The position numbers and the translations under genes were made by a program. A stretch of 64,000 nucleotides of DNA, taken from assembly GCF_020080835.1 (NCBI RefSeq), contig NC_058159.1, positions 29,673,525 through 29,737,524 on the forward strand. The letters run 5' to 3'. The notes beneath the pieces were generated by a model, which saw nothing but the letters and a program-made list of their open reading frames with translations, was not told where the DNA came from and did no database searches. Every line of letters begins with the position of its first letter. Positions within the stretch are counted from its first letter, which is position 1. Shown here one piece after another: positions 37,473 through 48,914 of the stretch. This stretch comes from Cotesia glomerata (Eukaryota; Arthropoda; Insecta; Hymenoptera; Braconidae).

Positions 37473-39172
37473 ATATAAACATTCATTCCTCGAAATAATA
37501 TTCGATACCACAAATTAATTTTAAACTTTGGTGTCTAAATAACGACCTATATTCCAACAAAATTGAGTTCTAAAATTAAAAATAAAATAGCAAGTATCAT
37601 TTTTAATAATTTTTATTATACTTCATATTTGATAATTTTTCTAAAATTAAAAAATAAATTATACTGCATATAGCAGACGTCTGAAAATTTTCCAAATATT
37701 TATATCAAATTTCAGTGAAAAATGGTCGTATAAAAATCTTAAAAAAATAATTTTTTAGAGCTCCAAGATTCTAATTTTTAGACTTTTACTTGAAAATTTT
37801 TTGAAGTCGCGGTTCTGATACTCTAAAAAATATCGTGAGAAAAAAAATTATTTAAAATTTTCTTCAGTCGATGGGCTTAATAAAAATTATTTTTTAATTG
37901 AAATAAATTTCCTAGAAGTTTATTCAGTATTTTTGACATAAAAATTTTTTTTCTACCCTTAACGTTAATTTTAACTCGAAAAAAGTGCCTTTTTTTTTTG
38001 TTAACTAACCTTGTGCTTGCCAATTTTAATAAGACAGATTAAGTTTCAAGATTTTTTTTTTCTATTTTAAAGGAAATTTTCAAATTGTTCTATCAAAAAA
38101 AATTTTTTTCCATAAATAAAAAAAAATCCTTGTTTAGCTAGTGACTAATCTTGTACGCATTAGAACTTTATTGACCGATGTATAAAACGGTCTCGGGCAT
38201 GGCAAACACATCGGAGTATATCGAAGTATCGGGCAGGCGGCACAGCATAAAATGCGTTGGCGCGAACGGCGAATCGCATCAGAGGCACCGTTTTTGCGCT
38301 CTATATCCCGCGCGGTGATGTCGTAGTTCGTCGCTGCAGCAACGAGGTGGAAGAGGATGTTGATGTTGGTGAGCTGTTGAGCTGGTGAACTGGTGCATCG
38401 GAGACGAGAGTGCGGAGCGGTAAAATAAGAGAGCCAGTGACACGGACAGATTCAGTGCATGCCGTCGTCGATTGTTCAACTTGAGAATACAATGGATGAT
38501 CCATGCGAGGACAGGCTCTATCTTTGTCTCTGTCTTATTCAAAGTGAGGACGGGTAAATGCCGCATTCTCAAGCTGCCACTGACTTGGACAACCTGGATC
38601 CCAGATGAGGAGAGAAGATCCTCCAGTTGCCTCCGTGTCCCAGGAGGGAATTAACCTGAGGCTGGAAACTGAATCTGGAATGGAAAATTCCCCTTCTTAT
38701 TCTCATCTTCGGGGCATTAACATGGCCCGCATTAACATTTAACTGAGGACAAACGATTGTCTGCGAGCGTGAGAGTGACAAAGAGCAGAGTGGTGTGAAA
38801 CCCGAGGTACAGGTGGCATCAGGAATTCTAACCGATAATGCCAAAGTTAAGCGGTGCTATTCTCTGGGCTACGGTGTTAGGTTCTCGTGTAACAACCGAG
38901 ACTCACTTGTTCTCCGGTGGCTGTCTCAAAGGAACGGCAAAGTGCGAAATCCCGTAGATTGTTGCGCGAATCTTGTGGGAGATAGAACAAAGACTCGGCT
39001 ATCCACCAGCATCTCCAAAGGATAACTTCGAGACGATTGAAACACTAGACAAGGCACTGATTGATATTGTTTTGTGTGTCGTACGTTAAAGTATTTGTCT
39101 TTAATCTTAACATGAACTTCAAAAATTTTTCCAACAATTTTATACGTCCGCATGTAATTTTTTATTTAAACT
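37473..39172. other. AT-rich stretch then GC-rich island, possible promoter
   Basis: 37473-38150 is AT-rich. 38150-39060 is one of the most CpG-rich parts of the window. It contains a TATAAAAC box (38179), gcgcgaacggcgaat-type sequence, and an ATG in good context at 38492 followed by 17 codons and a gtgagg donor at 38544. This could be a promoter with a short first coding exon. The peptide is not recognised, and the frame otherwise stops after 21 codons. Confidence 0.25.
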
Positions 39173-39634
39173 TAGTTCGAAAAAATTCTGACAGGTGGCG
39201 CATGGTCGCTAAATCTGTTCGCTTGAAAAGAGTTCAGTTTGCAAAGTTAAATAATAAAGTAAATATCATTTTCTCTTCTTAAAAATAATTATGTTTTGTA
39301 CCAATTATTTTATCCTAAAATCAAGCTAGTTCTGAAAAATTCCAACAGGTGGCGCATGGTCGCTAAATCTCTTCGCTTGAAAAGAGTTTAATTATCAAAC
39401 TTAAGTAATAAAATAAAAATCACTTTCTCTCCTCAAAAATAATTCTGTTTTTTACCAATTATTTTATCCTATAATCAAGCTAGTTCTGAAAAATTCCAAC
39501 AGGTGGCGTATGGTCACTAAATCTGTTCGCTTGTAAAGAGTTTAGTTTTCAAAGTTAAGTAATAAAATAAAAATCTTATTCTCTTGAAAATAATTATATT
39601 TTTTACCAAATATTTTATCCTAAAATCAATTTTT
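39173..39634 (+). repeat. Tandem array, three units of 154 bp
   Basis: Units start at tagtt at 39173, 39327 and 39481. Each contains aggtggcgcatggtcgcta (39197, 39350; aggtggcgtatggtcacta at 39502), then aaagagtt and ttaccaattattttatcc. The units are very similar, so amplification is fairly recent. The GC-rich core is the one found singly at 1171, 1785, 4366 and 56436. Confidence 0.9.
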
Positions 39635-41330
39635 AGACATATTATTTTTTTATGAATATTTAATCTAATTAAAATACTTAAATTATTTTAAATTTAATTG
39701 AAACCTCATTAAAAAATCATGACATAAATTAACAAAAAAGTATTACATAAATTTAAAATATTAATTTAAAAAATTATTATTAAAATAAAATCCAATATGG
39801 TCACCTATAATACTGCAAAATTTTTTCCCGGACAATCGAAAAAAAACTAAAACTCCATCATATATCTTCTATCCTTCACCCTATTTAATTTTTTGCCGAA
39901 AACGTAAAATGATATCGTTTTCCGCCGTGAATTTCTTTACGACAAGATCGACCGTGACCTTTTCCCAGAGGAATAGGGTGACGAAGAGCGATTTTAAATA
40001 AAAAAACTCCAAGGGAAGGAGACGTCAACATCAAACATCCAACATCCAACATAGAAGGATAGAATTCGATGGGCTGGCATACAAGGAACAGGCAACAGGG
40101 AACTTATTCCCATCTCGATGAATTCGCATCCTCTTGCGAGACGCAAGTGACACCGACCGGATTTGGCAGTCACACCATTTGACAGCAGCTAGATTGGCTC
40201 TTGGTAGAGCCAGACGAACCGCAAAAAGTTATGAATACTGGTTTTCGGTCGCTCTATTGATGCTCCGAGATACCCGCCTAAGAACCACAAAATGAAAAAT
40301 AGATCTTCCGATGAGCAATATAAAACTTAAGCGATCCTTTGCCCAATAAATACTCAACTTGATCATCATCATACTATTAGTACCACTACTAATAGCATTA
40401 CATTTATTAGAGAAGCAGTGTAGGTAGCAGTACCACAGGAAGTTCTACAGACTTGCTGTTGTTCAACACAAGGAGGCATGTGCAGCACAAGTTGACAATA
40501 TGTCCTCTATCTCCAGTACTTGCTCGAGTGGTTGTCCTGATTGTCCCCAATACACAAAACAGAGTCCCTTTCCAACTCGGGTTTATTTGTGACAGAGAAT
40601 AGGATCTTCAAAAAATAAGGACCCGCCTTTTGCCCGCAGAAGGCCCTTCTTGCTTCTTGCTCCTCATTCTATTCCTTTTGTGGACTTAAACGCAACCTAT
40701 GCTAGTTCTAGATATATAAATAAATTCAGGTCTTATTCCTTCTTCCTGGTGTGTTTTCCGTGTATATGTATGTATCCACCGCTGTACCACGTGCGGAAGC
40801 ACACATGTGATCAGAGATAGATGTATGATGTATGCAGATACCATCTCAGCTAGTAGACCGAGGAAATGGGAAGGTGGGTAGAAATGTCACCGCGATATGT
40901 ACACTTTCCTTCTCCTCCCTTGTTGCTTTTGGTCTTTTCTCTGTTGGGCTCCAGCTCCAGCTCCTTATATTATTATTTTCCACTGCTACTGGTAGTAGTA
41001 GTGCCCTCTTCTCATCCCCGGTCCTATTCTGTGCATGGTGACACACAATGTATGTACACACCACGCCTCCGTGCTCCAGGGTAAGTAAAGCGCAGATGTC
41101 GAGATAGTCTTTAGCTTTCTATTTCTAGCTAGCGTAAGGACCAACATTGTGAGACACAATAAGGACAGGATGATGCGTGATCTGGAAGATAAGGGGATTC
41201 GCTCTCCACCACTCCCACTTGGTTTTTTGGTGATGGCAAGGCATTAGGAAAAGAAATGTGATACCTTATCGGGAAATTCGTTCTAAGGAATGAAAAGAAG
41301 GTGATGATGATGATGATGATGATGATGATG
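39635..41330. other. Unique island ending in (GAT)n
   Basis: 39840-41300 is GC-richer unique sequence. Overlapping frames on both strands at 40832-41084 are not coding by any motif. 41302-41330 is a (GAT)n microsatellite directly abutting a MITE end. Confidence 0.45.
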
Positions 41331-41347
41331 CACTGATAGAAGGATTT

Positions 41348-41828
41348 ATTTATTTATTTATTTATAATTTAATGCCAAGGCAAAAAGCCAAATGGCAAAA
41401 GTAACAAAATAAATAATTTAAGTACAAGTAAAACCATAAAACATAGCCATTATCAGTAATATCCGTAATATGGATTATGACTTATAAATGGTAACAAAGT
41501 CGTAGTATAATAATGAAAAGTTAGAAAAATAAAAATATAAAAATGATAATAAATACAAAAATATAAAATGCTGATAGATTTAAGCCATAATGTTTTGTTT
41601 TGAACATATTAGTTTAAGTATAAATTGTATAGAGTATTAGCAGACTTTAGTTCCTAGGCATCCCTGAGTTCAAGGTCGTAGAAAAATTCGAAGGCTCTGG
41701 ATTTAAATGCCTCAATGCTTAGAGAGTTGATGACTTCCAGTGGTATTTTGCGCCAAAGGCGTATAGATGAAATTAAGAAAGAGTTCTCATATACTGATGT
41801 TGAAAAGTTTGGTACGGAGTACTAAACT
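41348..41828 (-). mobile_element. LINE 3' end, 5' truncated, inserted in MITE
   Basis: The minus-strand fragment consists of a reverse-transcriptase C-terminus, a stop (41654-41656), about 300 bp of 3' UTR and a tail of aataaataaat repeats. It interrupts the MITE at ggattta, and the sequence gattta appears on both sides as a likely short target duplication. This is the expected structure for target-primed reverse transcription of a Jockey/CR1-type element. The clade is inference. Confidence 0.75.
41654..41826 (-). pseudogene. LINE ORF2 C-terminal fragment
   Basis: There are 57 open codons ending in TAG. The peptide contains SSIRLWRKIPLEVINS and SIEAFKSRAFEFF, the C-terminal tail pattern seen after the reverse transcriptase of non-LTR retrotransposons (RLWN-IP...SIxxFK). 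The catalytic part is missing, so it is inactive. Confidence 0.7.
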
Positions 41829-41901
41829 GATTTAGTAACAAAATTTTTATTCATTTATTTGGGAGAAACAAATATTTTGTACCCATCAATATTATTTGTT
41901 A

Positions 41902-42386
41902 CACTGAGAGAAAAATATGGTCAACTGAACTAGGAAAATCTAGTTAAATAGCATCACCACTATTTTATTGCAATTCTTGTACCTAACGTTATTTACTATA
42001 TTGAACCCCAATAAATAGTTACTTAAACTATTTTCAGTTAAATATCAGCTTAATAGCCATCTTGATTAACTTTAACTCAGAAAACAGAAAAAATAATTCG
42101 GATAGCTCGGATCGGGAATCGAACTCGGATCTTTTGGTTACGCACTAAGAGCTTTTCCAGTTTAGCTATCTGAGACGTTGTCGGTAAAAAACTTTTAGTC
42201 ACCTAATAACTTTTTGTTTAACACAATAACAAAAACATATTTATTAAAGTATAGTCGATATAATTATTTATCAATAGTTACTTAAACTATTGCATAGTTT
42301 GAGTAACTATAAAAAAAATTCAGAAAAATATATTTTTTATAATTGTGATGTTATGATTCAGTTAACTATGCACTTTTCTCTCAGTG
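41902..42386. mobile_element. MITE with CACTGAGAGAAAA ends and tRNA-like module
   Basis: The left end is cactgagagaaaaatatgg and the right end tgcacttttctctcagtg, with a TA target duplication. The uninterrupted target is seen in the sister copy (attatttgttacagtttaat at 43120). The inside contains symmetric agttactt/aagtaact motifs and, on the minus strand at 42105-42175, a tRNA-like sequence followed by T6. Confidence 0.88.
42105..42175 (-). ncRNA. tRNA-like Pol III module, degenerate
   Basis: It has an A-box-like tagctaaactgg and a B-box-like gagttcgattcc at tRNA spacing, and the acceptor arms pair at five of seven positions. The 3' end TCCGAGC is followed by TATC and, 11 nt later, a T6 run (42088-42093 as A6), a Pol III terminator. 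The anticodon loop is abnormal and the T stem has mismatches, so this is not a working tRNA. It is related to 46265-46336. Confidence 0.5.
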
Positions 42387-43079
42387 TACAGAAAAATAAA
42401 TGATTTCTTTATATGAACAAAGTCTTATTACATGGAAATAAATATTTATATCCACCAAATAATATTTAGTAACAGGTACTAAATATTTCTTTGGTAAATA
42501 TTGTCGGTAGATGGCTATACTTTAATTCCAATGTTTATATGATACATAACCTATTAACTGACTTAGATTATTTTATTCAGCTCGATTTTGGGAGATTTAT
42601 CGAACCTTTAAAAACACACATACTCCCAATAAATGTCTTCTATTTATGTCTTTTTTCTGTGGAGTTTAATTTACATTTTTCAATTTGTCTATTATTGATA
42701 TGTTAAAAACTTGTTTAATTTTAAATTTTATAAATGTCTCAAACAAAAAAATATAATTTAATGAGATTCTTTTCTTTATAATACCTTATATTTTTACTTA
42801 AAATTATTTATTTTATTTTGATTTATTTTAAGTTAAAAAGTTAGGTTACACGCTAAAATTAGTTAAAAAATTAATTTCTTTGATACCAATAAACGATTTA
42901 TTGAGTAGCAACAAATAATTTGTTAAATACTACTAAATATTTATTTGGTGGAGCTAAATGGGCTTTAATAAATGGTTTAGTACCTATTACTAAACATTTG
43001 GTAATGAAAGGTCTGTTACTAAATCATTGAGTATCTGTTACTAAATCTTATTTAATAGAACTAAATCCTTCTATCAGTG

Positions 43080-43822
43080 TTTATTTGGGGAAAACAAATA
43101 TTTTGTACCCATCAATATTATTTGTTACAGTTTAATAAATGATTTCTTTTTATGAACAAAACCTTATTACATGGAAATAAATATTCATTTCCACCAAATA
43201 ATATTTAGTAACAGGTACTAAATATTTCTTTAGCAAGTATTGTCGGTAGATGGCTATGCTTTAATTCCAATGTTTATGTGATACATAACCTATTAACTTT
43301 CTTAGATTATTTTATTCAGCTCGATTTTGGGGGGTTTATCAAACCTTTAAAAACACACACACTCCCAATAAATGTCTTCTATTTATGTCTTTTCTCAGTG
43401 GAGTTTAGTTTACATTTTTCAATTTGTCTATTATTGATATGTTAAAAACTCGTTTAATTTTAAATTTTATAAATGTCTCAAACAAAAAAATATAATTTAA
43501 TGAGATTCTTTCATTTATAATACCTTATATTTTTACTTAAAATTATTTATTTTAATTATTTTGATTTATTTTAAGTTAAAAAGTTAGGTTACACGTTAAA
43601 ATTAGTTAAAAAATTAATTTCTTTGATACCAATAAACGATTTATTAAGTACCAATAAATAATTTATTAAATACTATTAAATATTTATTTGTTGGAACGAA
43701 ATGAGCTTCAATAAATGATTTAACACCTGTTACTAAATATTTGGTAATGAAAGGTTTGCTACTAAATCATTTAGTATCTGTTACTAAATGTTATTAAATA
43801 GAACTAAATCCTTCTATCAGTG
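43080..43822. mobile_element. MITE family CACTGATAGAAGG, tandem copy lacking left end
   Basis: It continues directly from the previous copy's right end into ttatttggggaaaacaaat, corresponding to about 36 bp inside the element, and runs to tatcagtg at 43822. It is highly similar to the preceding copy, but without the two insertions. It therefore serves as the empty-site reference for the inner MITE. Confidence 0.85.
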
Positions 43823-44330
43823 TGGTTTTGGAGGATCCGAATTTGGGAAGGAAGGACTCCTTCTTTTGCTTGAAAAATCAGGAGGGGAATTTATTTATCT
43901 TGGTGCATGTAAATTCTAAGAGATGAGACGGATTGTACTTTCATGAAAGGGTTTGATTTATAAATAAGACACACGTGACTCGACTCTTTGGTGGTGTTTG
44001 CTGTTCGGCTCGGAGCGCGAGCGACTTCCGCCGCTGCTGTTAAATATTGCTCGGGTGTTCCATCCTCTCTGGAGATCCGGCGATCGAGATGAAATTCAAA
44101 CACGTAGTTGGCGGAAAAGTCCACGGGGCGATGATAAGTCCCGGCTGGACTTATGACAACTGCGATATAATGTGAGACCACGGCGGGACAAGAGCCCACT
44201 GAGATCCTTGTATGATAGCTTATCTTTGTTCTCTTATTCCAGCTCCTTATTCATCTTCTTATCGTTCTTTTAGCTTGTTTTGGGATTTTTTTGTTCACCT
44301 CGAGGTAAGCAGGTATTTTTGGTTAGTTTA
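43823..44330. other. Small unique island, no supported gene
   Basis: GC-richer unique sequence. The minus-strand frame at 43891-44199 has no motif and no supportable splice sites. Confidence 0.4.
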
Positions 44331-45237
44331 AACCAGATGAGGGAAAATGATGACTCTTTATTTTTAAATAGCTTTTTCTTTTAAAAATGATGCCTTATTT
44401 TGATCTAACTGTATCCGAAAACTGACGAGTCATTTTCTCGAGCCTCTTTCATTGATAAATTTATTTGGAAATTCTTTTTTCTCAGACTTGATCGCAGTAT
44501 TGATGATCTTCCTCCCTCAACGCTTCGCAAAGGACTGAAAAGTGAGTGGAGCCATGTATGCATGTTAACAAAGGGTATTTAAGTCTAGAGGCATCAATTT
44601 AGGATCTTTTTTAAAGCTCAATAAAAAAATCAGGATATCTTTTATAAATTCATTTTTTCATCATTTATTTATTCAGATTTTAAGAGGAAACGAAAAATTT
44701 TCAAACAAAAAAATTATAAAGGATGTTGTTACAGTCTCTACCACAGAGAAAGAATTTTTTTTTGCAAAACGACGAATGTTTGAAAAAAAGAGGTCGATTT
44801 TTTCCTGATTTTTTTTTTATTTGAGATTTTTTAAAAATAGTAAAAATGATAATTTTGACTTTATTCTAGTTAAGACTATAGAGGGATGTATTGAGAAGGT
44901 TCATAATAATTTTCAAGTAAATTAGTTCATTAGAACTTAAGGTATCATGTCTATTATTTTGAGAAAAAAATAGTTCTGATAAAAATTTGCTTGACTATTT
45001 GCTGCGTCGTTAAAATATCTATCATTTGTAAATAATTGAAATTTTAGAAAATTCTTAGACATATTTTTGAATTTGTTTAAAAAATATGCCGAAAAAAATA
45101 TATTTTTTTACATAATTAATACGAAAAAATCATTACTTTAATAGGAAAAAATCACAGGTAGTTGGAATTAATAAATGAAAAATTGAACAATCATGTTATT
45201 GTTATTATTGCGACGTTTCATGACTACTTTCATGTAC

Positions 45238-46724
45238 ACGGAGAAAAAAGTGTTGCTATTATCACGATACAGTATAGTGATGATCACGATCCACGTATGA
45301 CTATACTTTAGATGCGCATATGTCCAATCTAGTGGATCGTGATTATCACGATCCACATGGATTCGGATATCGAATGTTTATATTGCTACGGTTTATAGAT
45401 GATTATTAGTTGTTTTTGATTAAATGTTAATTATATGTTATTGCAGATTATTTTTTTTTTTTAGTTTTTTCGTATATTTTTGTTATAAACATAAATATGA
45501 ATTCCTTGTATAGCTTGATTAGTTTAAAATTTTTGTGTAGTTTATATGACAGTCAAGAATTCGGTTAGGTTTAAAAATGTTTAAATAATGACTGACAGCA
45601 GTTGGAATTTATTTTATATGACTTTTTTTTTTTTGATTTTTAAAAATATTAGCCTAGAAATTTGTATTATTGATATATTCATTAAAAATACGCAATTATT
45701 TTTATCCCAAAAAAAATATTTTTTAATGGAATTTTTACTTCTTTATTACTCCATGTACTTAATAAAAAAAATAACATATTTTTGCGTAAAGTAGTATGGG
45801 ATCAAATTATTTATGCTAAAAAGACCTTTTATGAAAACACAAATGTTATTTATTTAATACAATATATAATGTTCATTGTTTTTCTTTATCAACGCAGTAG
45901 AATTATATACAATAACCACGGACACAGCATTAACACAGTTAACATAGGAAGATTTATTTCTTTACTAGACCTTCAAAAAACGACACGAGTTTTTCAAGAT
46001 TCCACTCGAGTAATTTATCAACAACCCAATTGTCCATATCGCTGTTAATATAAATTGGTGCAATTATCGCTATTTCATCACCAAAATTGTAAATAAATAA
46101 ACTCGTAAGTTTCAGACTTGGTTATGTGTGGTGGCGCTGAACGCATTGTGGATAGTGATAATCACGATCCGTTTCGCTGCAAGAAGAACGCTGTAAAAAT
46201 GCTTACCGTAAGTTGGACGGTGTGGCTTAATGTATATAGAATAAGCGAAAGGAAATTTAGTATAGACCGGATAGCTCAAATGGTAGAGTAGCCGACATGT
46301 CTTCGGAAGGTTCTGGGTTCGAATCCCAGTCCGAGCTATCTAATAATTTTTTCTCGCATATTCTATAAACTCACATTAAGATGATCCTCTCCACATTCCT
46401 TTCTCAATCCTTTCCTACCAATACCCTGTTACGTGAATGTGGAACGCTTCACGTAATAATTACCGTAACTCCTATTCTTTCCCGCTTCACAGCATTATTT
46501 ATATTTGTAAAAATCTGTAGTAAGATCTGTAGTAAGATCTGACAGATCTGTAGTAAGAAAACGTTTTGAGATATTCACTATACAGTTGAACGTGGTATTC
46601 AGTATGCACTGTTTCGAGCATAACTGTATTCGTATGGTGAATATGACAATACTGTTTTGAGCTAATCACGATACTTCGTTCACGATCGACTGGATCGCTA
46701 TAATAGCAATACTTTTTTCTCCGT
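45238..46724. mobile_element. Long MITE, CACGGAGAAAAAAGT ends, tRNA-like module
   Basis: The ends are cacggagaaaaaagtgttgc and the inverse gcaatacttttttctccgtg, flanked by TA. Further symmetric tatcacgat motifs follow. The interior is about 1.4 kb with unsupported frames (45588-46048) and the tRNA-like segment at 46265-46336. No transposase is recognised. Confidence 0.82.
46265..46336 (+). ncRNA. tRNA-like Pol III module, 72 nt, near-canonical layout
   Basis: It can be laid out as 7-2-4-8-4-1-5-7-5-5-5-7-5-7, exactly tRNA geometry. The A box is tagctcaaatggtagag. The B box ggttctgggttcgaatccc has a perfect T stem (CTGGG/CCCAG) and loop ttcgaat. The D stem pairs with one wobble. The acceptor has two mismatches (positions 2-71 and 3-70), and the anticodon loop reads catgtct with A at position 33 and C at 37, so decoding is unlikely. 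A T6 run follows at 46347-46352. It is most likely a tRNA-derived transcription module of the element rather than a cellular tRNA gene. Confidence 0.55.
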
Positions 46725-46825
46725 GTACTAGTTATAGTAAGATTTTATAGTTTGTTATAATAATTGTAATAGAGCACAATATAATTGGATTGTATTTATA
46801 AATTTATGTATGAATTTTTCAGAGC

Positions 46826-46857
46826 CTGATGAAGACTCAATAAAGAGTCGAAACGTC
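46826..46857 (+). other. Hammerhead-ribozyme-like motif (speculative)
   Basis: CTGATGA at 46826-46832 is followed by a short stem GACTC/GAGTC and then GAAAC-GTC. These are the conserved hammerhead core boxes in order. An extra A precedes the stem and stem III would have no loop, so activity as a monomer is doubtful. Penelope-like elements are known to carry hammerhead motifs; whether this derives from one is not shown. Confidence 0.25.
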
Positions 46858-47096
46858 GCAATAATAACAATACTATGATTGTTTAATTTGTCATTTATTA
46901 ATTCCAACTTCCTGTGATTTTTTCGTTTTATTTTTTTATTCGTAGATTATAATGATTTTTAAATTCCTTCAAAGTATTTAAAATCATTTTTAAATGGGCA
47001 AATCATCATCGAAGCAGATTAAGATTTAACAAAAAAAAAATAATAAAATAAGGGCGTAAAACAGCGGTACTGGATTTTCTTATTGCAGATATTCAG

Positions 47097-47098
<2 letters not shown>

Positions 47099-47174
<76 letters not shown>
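47099..47174. repeat. (AT)n microsatellite
   Basis: About 38 uninterrupted AT units, starting exactly at the end of repeat E. Confidence 0.97.
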
Positions 47175-47179
<5 letters not shown>

Positions 47180-48145
47180 TTAAGTAAAAGGGCTTATCGA
47201 GACCGTATCTTTGGATACTTATCGGGAACCGATCTCAGCATTAAGGCCTTTCTCCATCTGTGGTCTACCGACATCGCCTCTAGGACCCGTCTCATCGGCG
47301 GGCCTCGTCCGATCTTCAGATATCCATTTACGATAGTACATATATATGTATGTATATGTACTTGTTCTCTATATATGTATGGAGTGTGTGGGTATAGAAT
47401 ATGGACAGCGAGAGATAAAGAATAAAAGAATAACTGAAAATAAAAAATTTATCCGAGTAAAGATTTTTTTTACAGAACGTCACACGTCTCACCTATACCT
47501 CGACTGTCCGTTATGTTTTATACGTTGTATTTTCGATGCTGTGTGCATTGTACAATCTCAATCTCTTATTCCACGGCCTCGACTCTCTCTCTACTTCTTC
47601 TATAAAATCTTCCTTTATTTTATTATAAATTATAATACACTCTTACCTTGTATCTTAGATTTGTTCTATTGTGTTGGTAATCACAATTATTGAGATTCAC
47701 TCTTTCGATCTAGAGATGTGACACTTGATTTTATAATCGACTAATCCAAATATCTCTTCTCCGAGGATGATGTGATATGATGTTGGATTTATACTTTTAA
47801 TATTGACATTTACGGGCTGGTATTTCAAACGGTAGCCAGCATTCCGCTCGTTTAGATTCTCATGCTTTTTATATTCGGGCACTTTAATGCTAATGGGACG
47901 TTATGAAATTTTATAGGCCGAGTTTATTTAGTTTAAAGTTAGGGAGCATTTGAAGGTAATTATTTTTATTGTCAGTTAATATTAACTTTAATGAAAATGG
48001 TCAAACTTTAAAACTTAAAATATTATCTTAAATTTTTGTCAAAAATTGGCTGAAATTTTGTATAAATCCTATAATTAATTTTTATCTAAGAGCAATAAAA
48101 AGTATAAAATTTGATAACAATTATTATAACTATTGAAGTAAATTA
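47175..48145. other. Unique island, no supported gene
   Basis: GC-richer from 47180 to 47900, with unsupported frames at 47346-47693 and 47697-47882. It is AT-rich after that. Confidence 0.4.
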
Positions 48146-48914
48146 TTTAATAAAATGGGTTTTTATGGTTAAATTTGGTATCTTTGGAAAAGTCTTGATC
48201 TGGAGTTGTGCCTTTTCATGGTTTCATATCATTCTCACCAATAGTCAATTAATGATGATAAGTATTAAGGTTGCATTCAAAAATGCTCTAACTCTAGACA
48301 CATACTTAAGAAATTACCTTGTATCTCGTGAACTATTGACATTTTCAAAGATATAAGCTCACCCTGACATTACACTCACCGAGACCCTTCATTTGAGTAC
48401 CCACATCAATTTTTCATATATTTATATATATTATATATATGTATATATGATAAATATATAAAAGTGCATGTGGGTACTCAAATGAAAGCTCTTGAAGAGT
48501 GTAACATCGGGATGATCTTATTTCGTTAAAAACGTCAATAGTTAAAAAAGTACAAAGCAGTTTAACATAATTAAGAAACGACCTTGTATTTTGTGAACTA
48601 TTGGGATTTTTAAAGATATAAGCTCATCCCGATGTTAGACTCATCAAGACCTTTCATTTGAGTACCCACATCAATTTTTCATATATTTTATATATTTATG
48701 TATATGAATATATGAAAAATATATGAAAATGCATGTGGGTACTCAAATGAAAGCTCTTGACAAGTGTAACATCGGGATAAGCTTATATTTTTAAAAACGT
48801 TAATTGTTAAAAAAGTACAGTGCAATTTAACAAAAGTCATTATTTAATAAAGCAAAATTATATTTATTTATACTTCACAATCACAGCAGTCACATAGTGG
48901 CGCAAGGTTGCTAG
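48146..48914 (+). mobile_element. Helitron A copy, 5' truncated, two subunits
   Basis: It begins inside the family at taataaaatgggttttt (the first about 50 bp are missing). It continues through two palindromic subunits (48360-48500, 48620-48770) and ends caaggttgctag at 48914. The 3' hairpin has a decayed second arm (tagtggcgc instead of tagtgactgc). Confidence 0.85.

Larger units (their letters stand above)
41331..43079. mobile_element. MITE family CACTGATAGAAGG, with two nested insertions
   Basis: The left end is cactgatagaaggattt at 41331 and the right end tatcagtg at 43079. With the LINE (41348-41828) and the inner MITE (41902-42386) removed, the rest aligns along its length with 10690-11458 in inverse orientation. 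Confidence 0.88.
45121..46927. mobile_element. Foldback element in repeat E, carrying nested MITE
   Basis: The outer arms at about 45121-45220 and 46848-46927 are inverse copies: cacaggtagttggaattaat / attaattccaacttcctgtg, and ttattattgcgacgtttc / gaaacgtcgcaataataac. The corresponding site in repeat E copy 1 is uninterrupted (atttttatttgtagactat at 23070). Just inside the right arm is ctgatga...gagtcgaaacgtc, a hammerhead-like arrangement. The left arm lacks it. Confidence 0.75.
44331..47098. repeat. Dispersed repeat E, copy 2, interrupted
   Basis: 44331-45120 and 46928-47098 together correspond to repeat E at 22290-23250. Between them sits a foldback element (45121-46927) that itself contains a MITE. 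The decayed ORF shared with 22282-22536 lies at about 44400-44560 on the minus strand. Confidence 0.8.

Noticed and set aside
39173..39634. CRISPR-like direct repeats
   Set aside because: The units are 154 bp, contiguous and similar throughout, with no short repeat/unique spacer pattern; this is a eukaryotic tandem repeat.
46265..46336. Functional cellular tRNA gene
   Set aside because: The anticodon loop lacks U33 and a purine at 37, two acceptor pairs are mismatched, and the segment is embedded in a MITE with a related module in another MITE.
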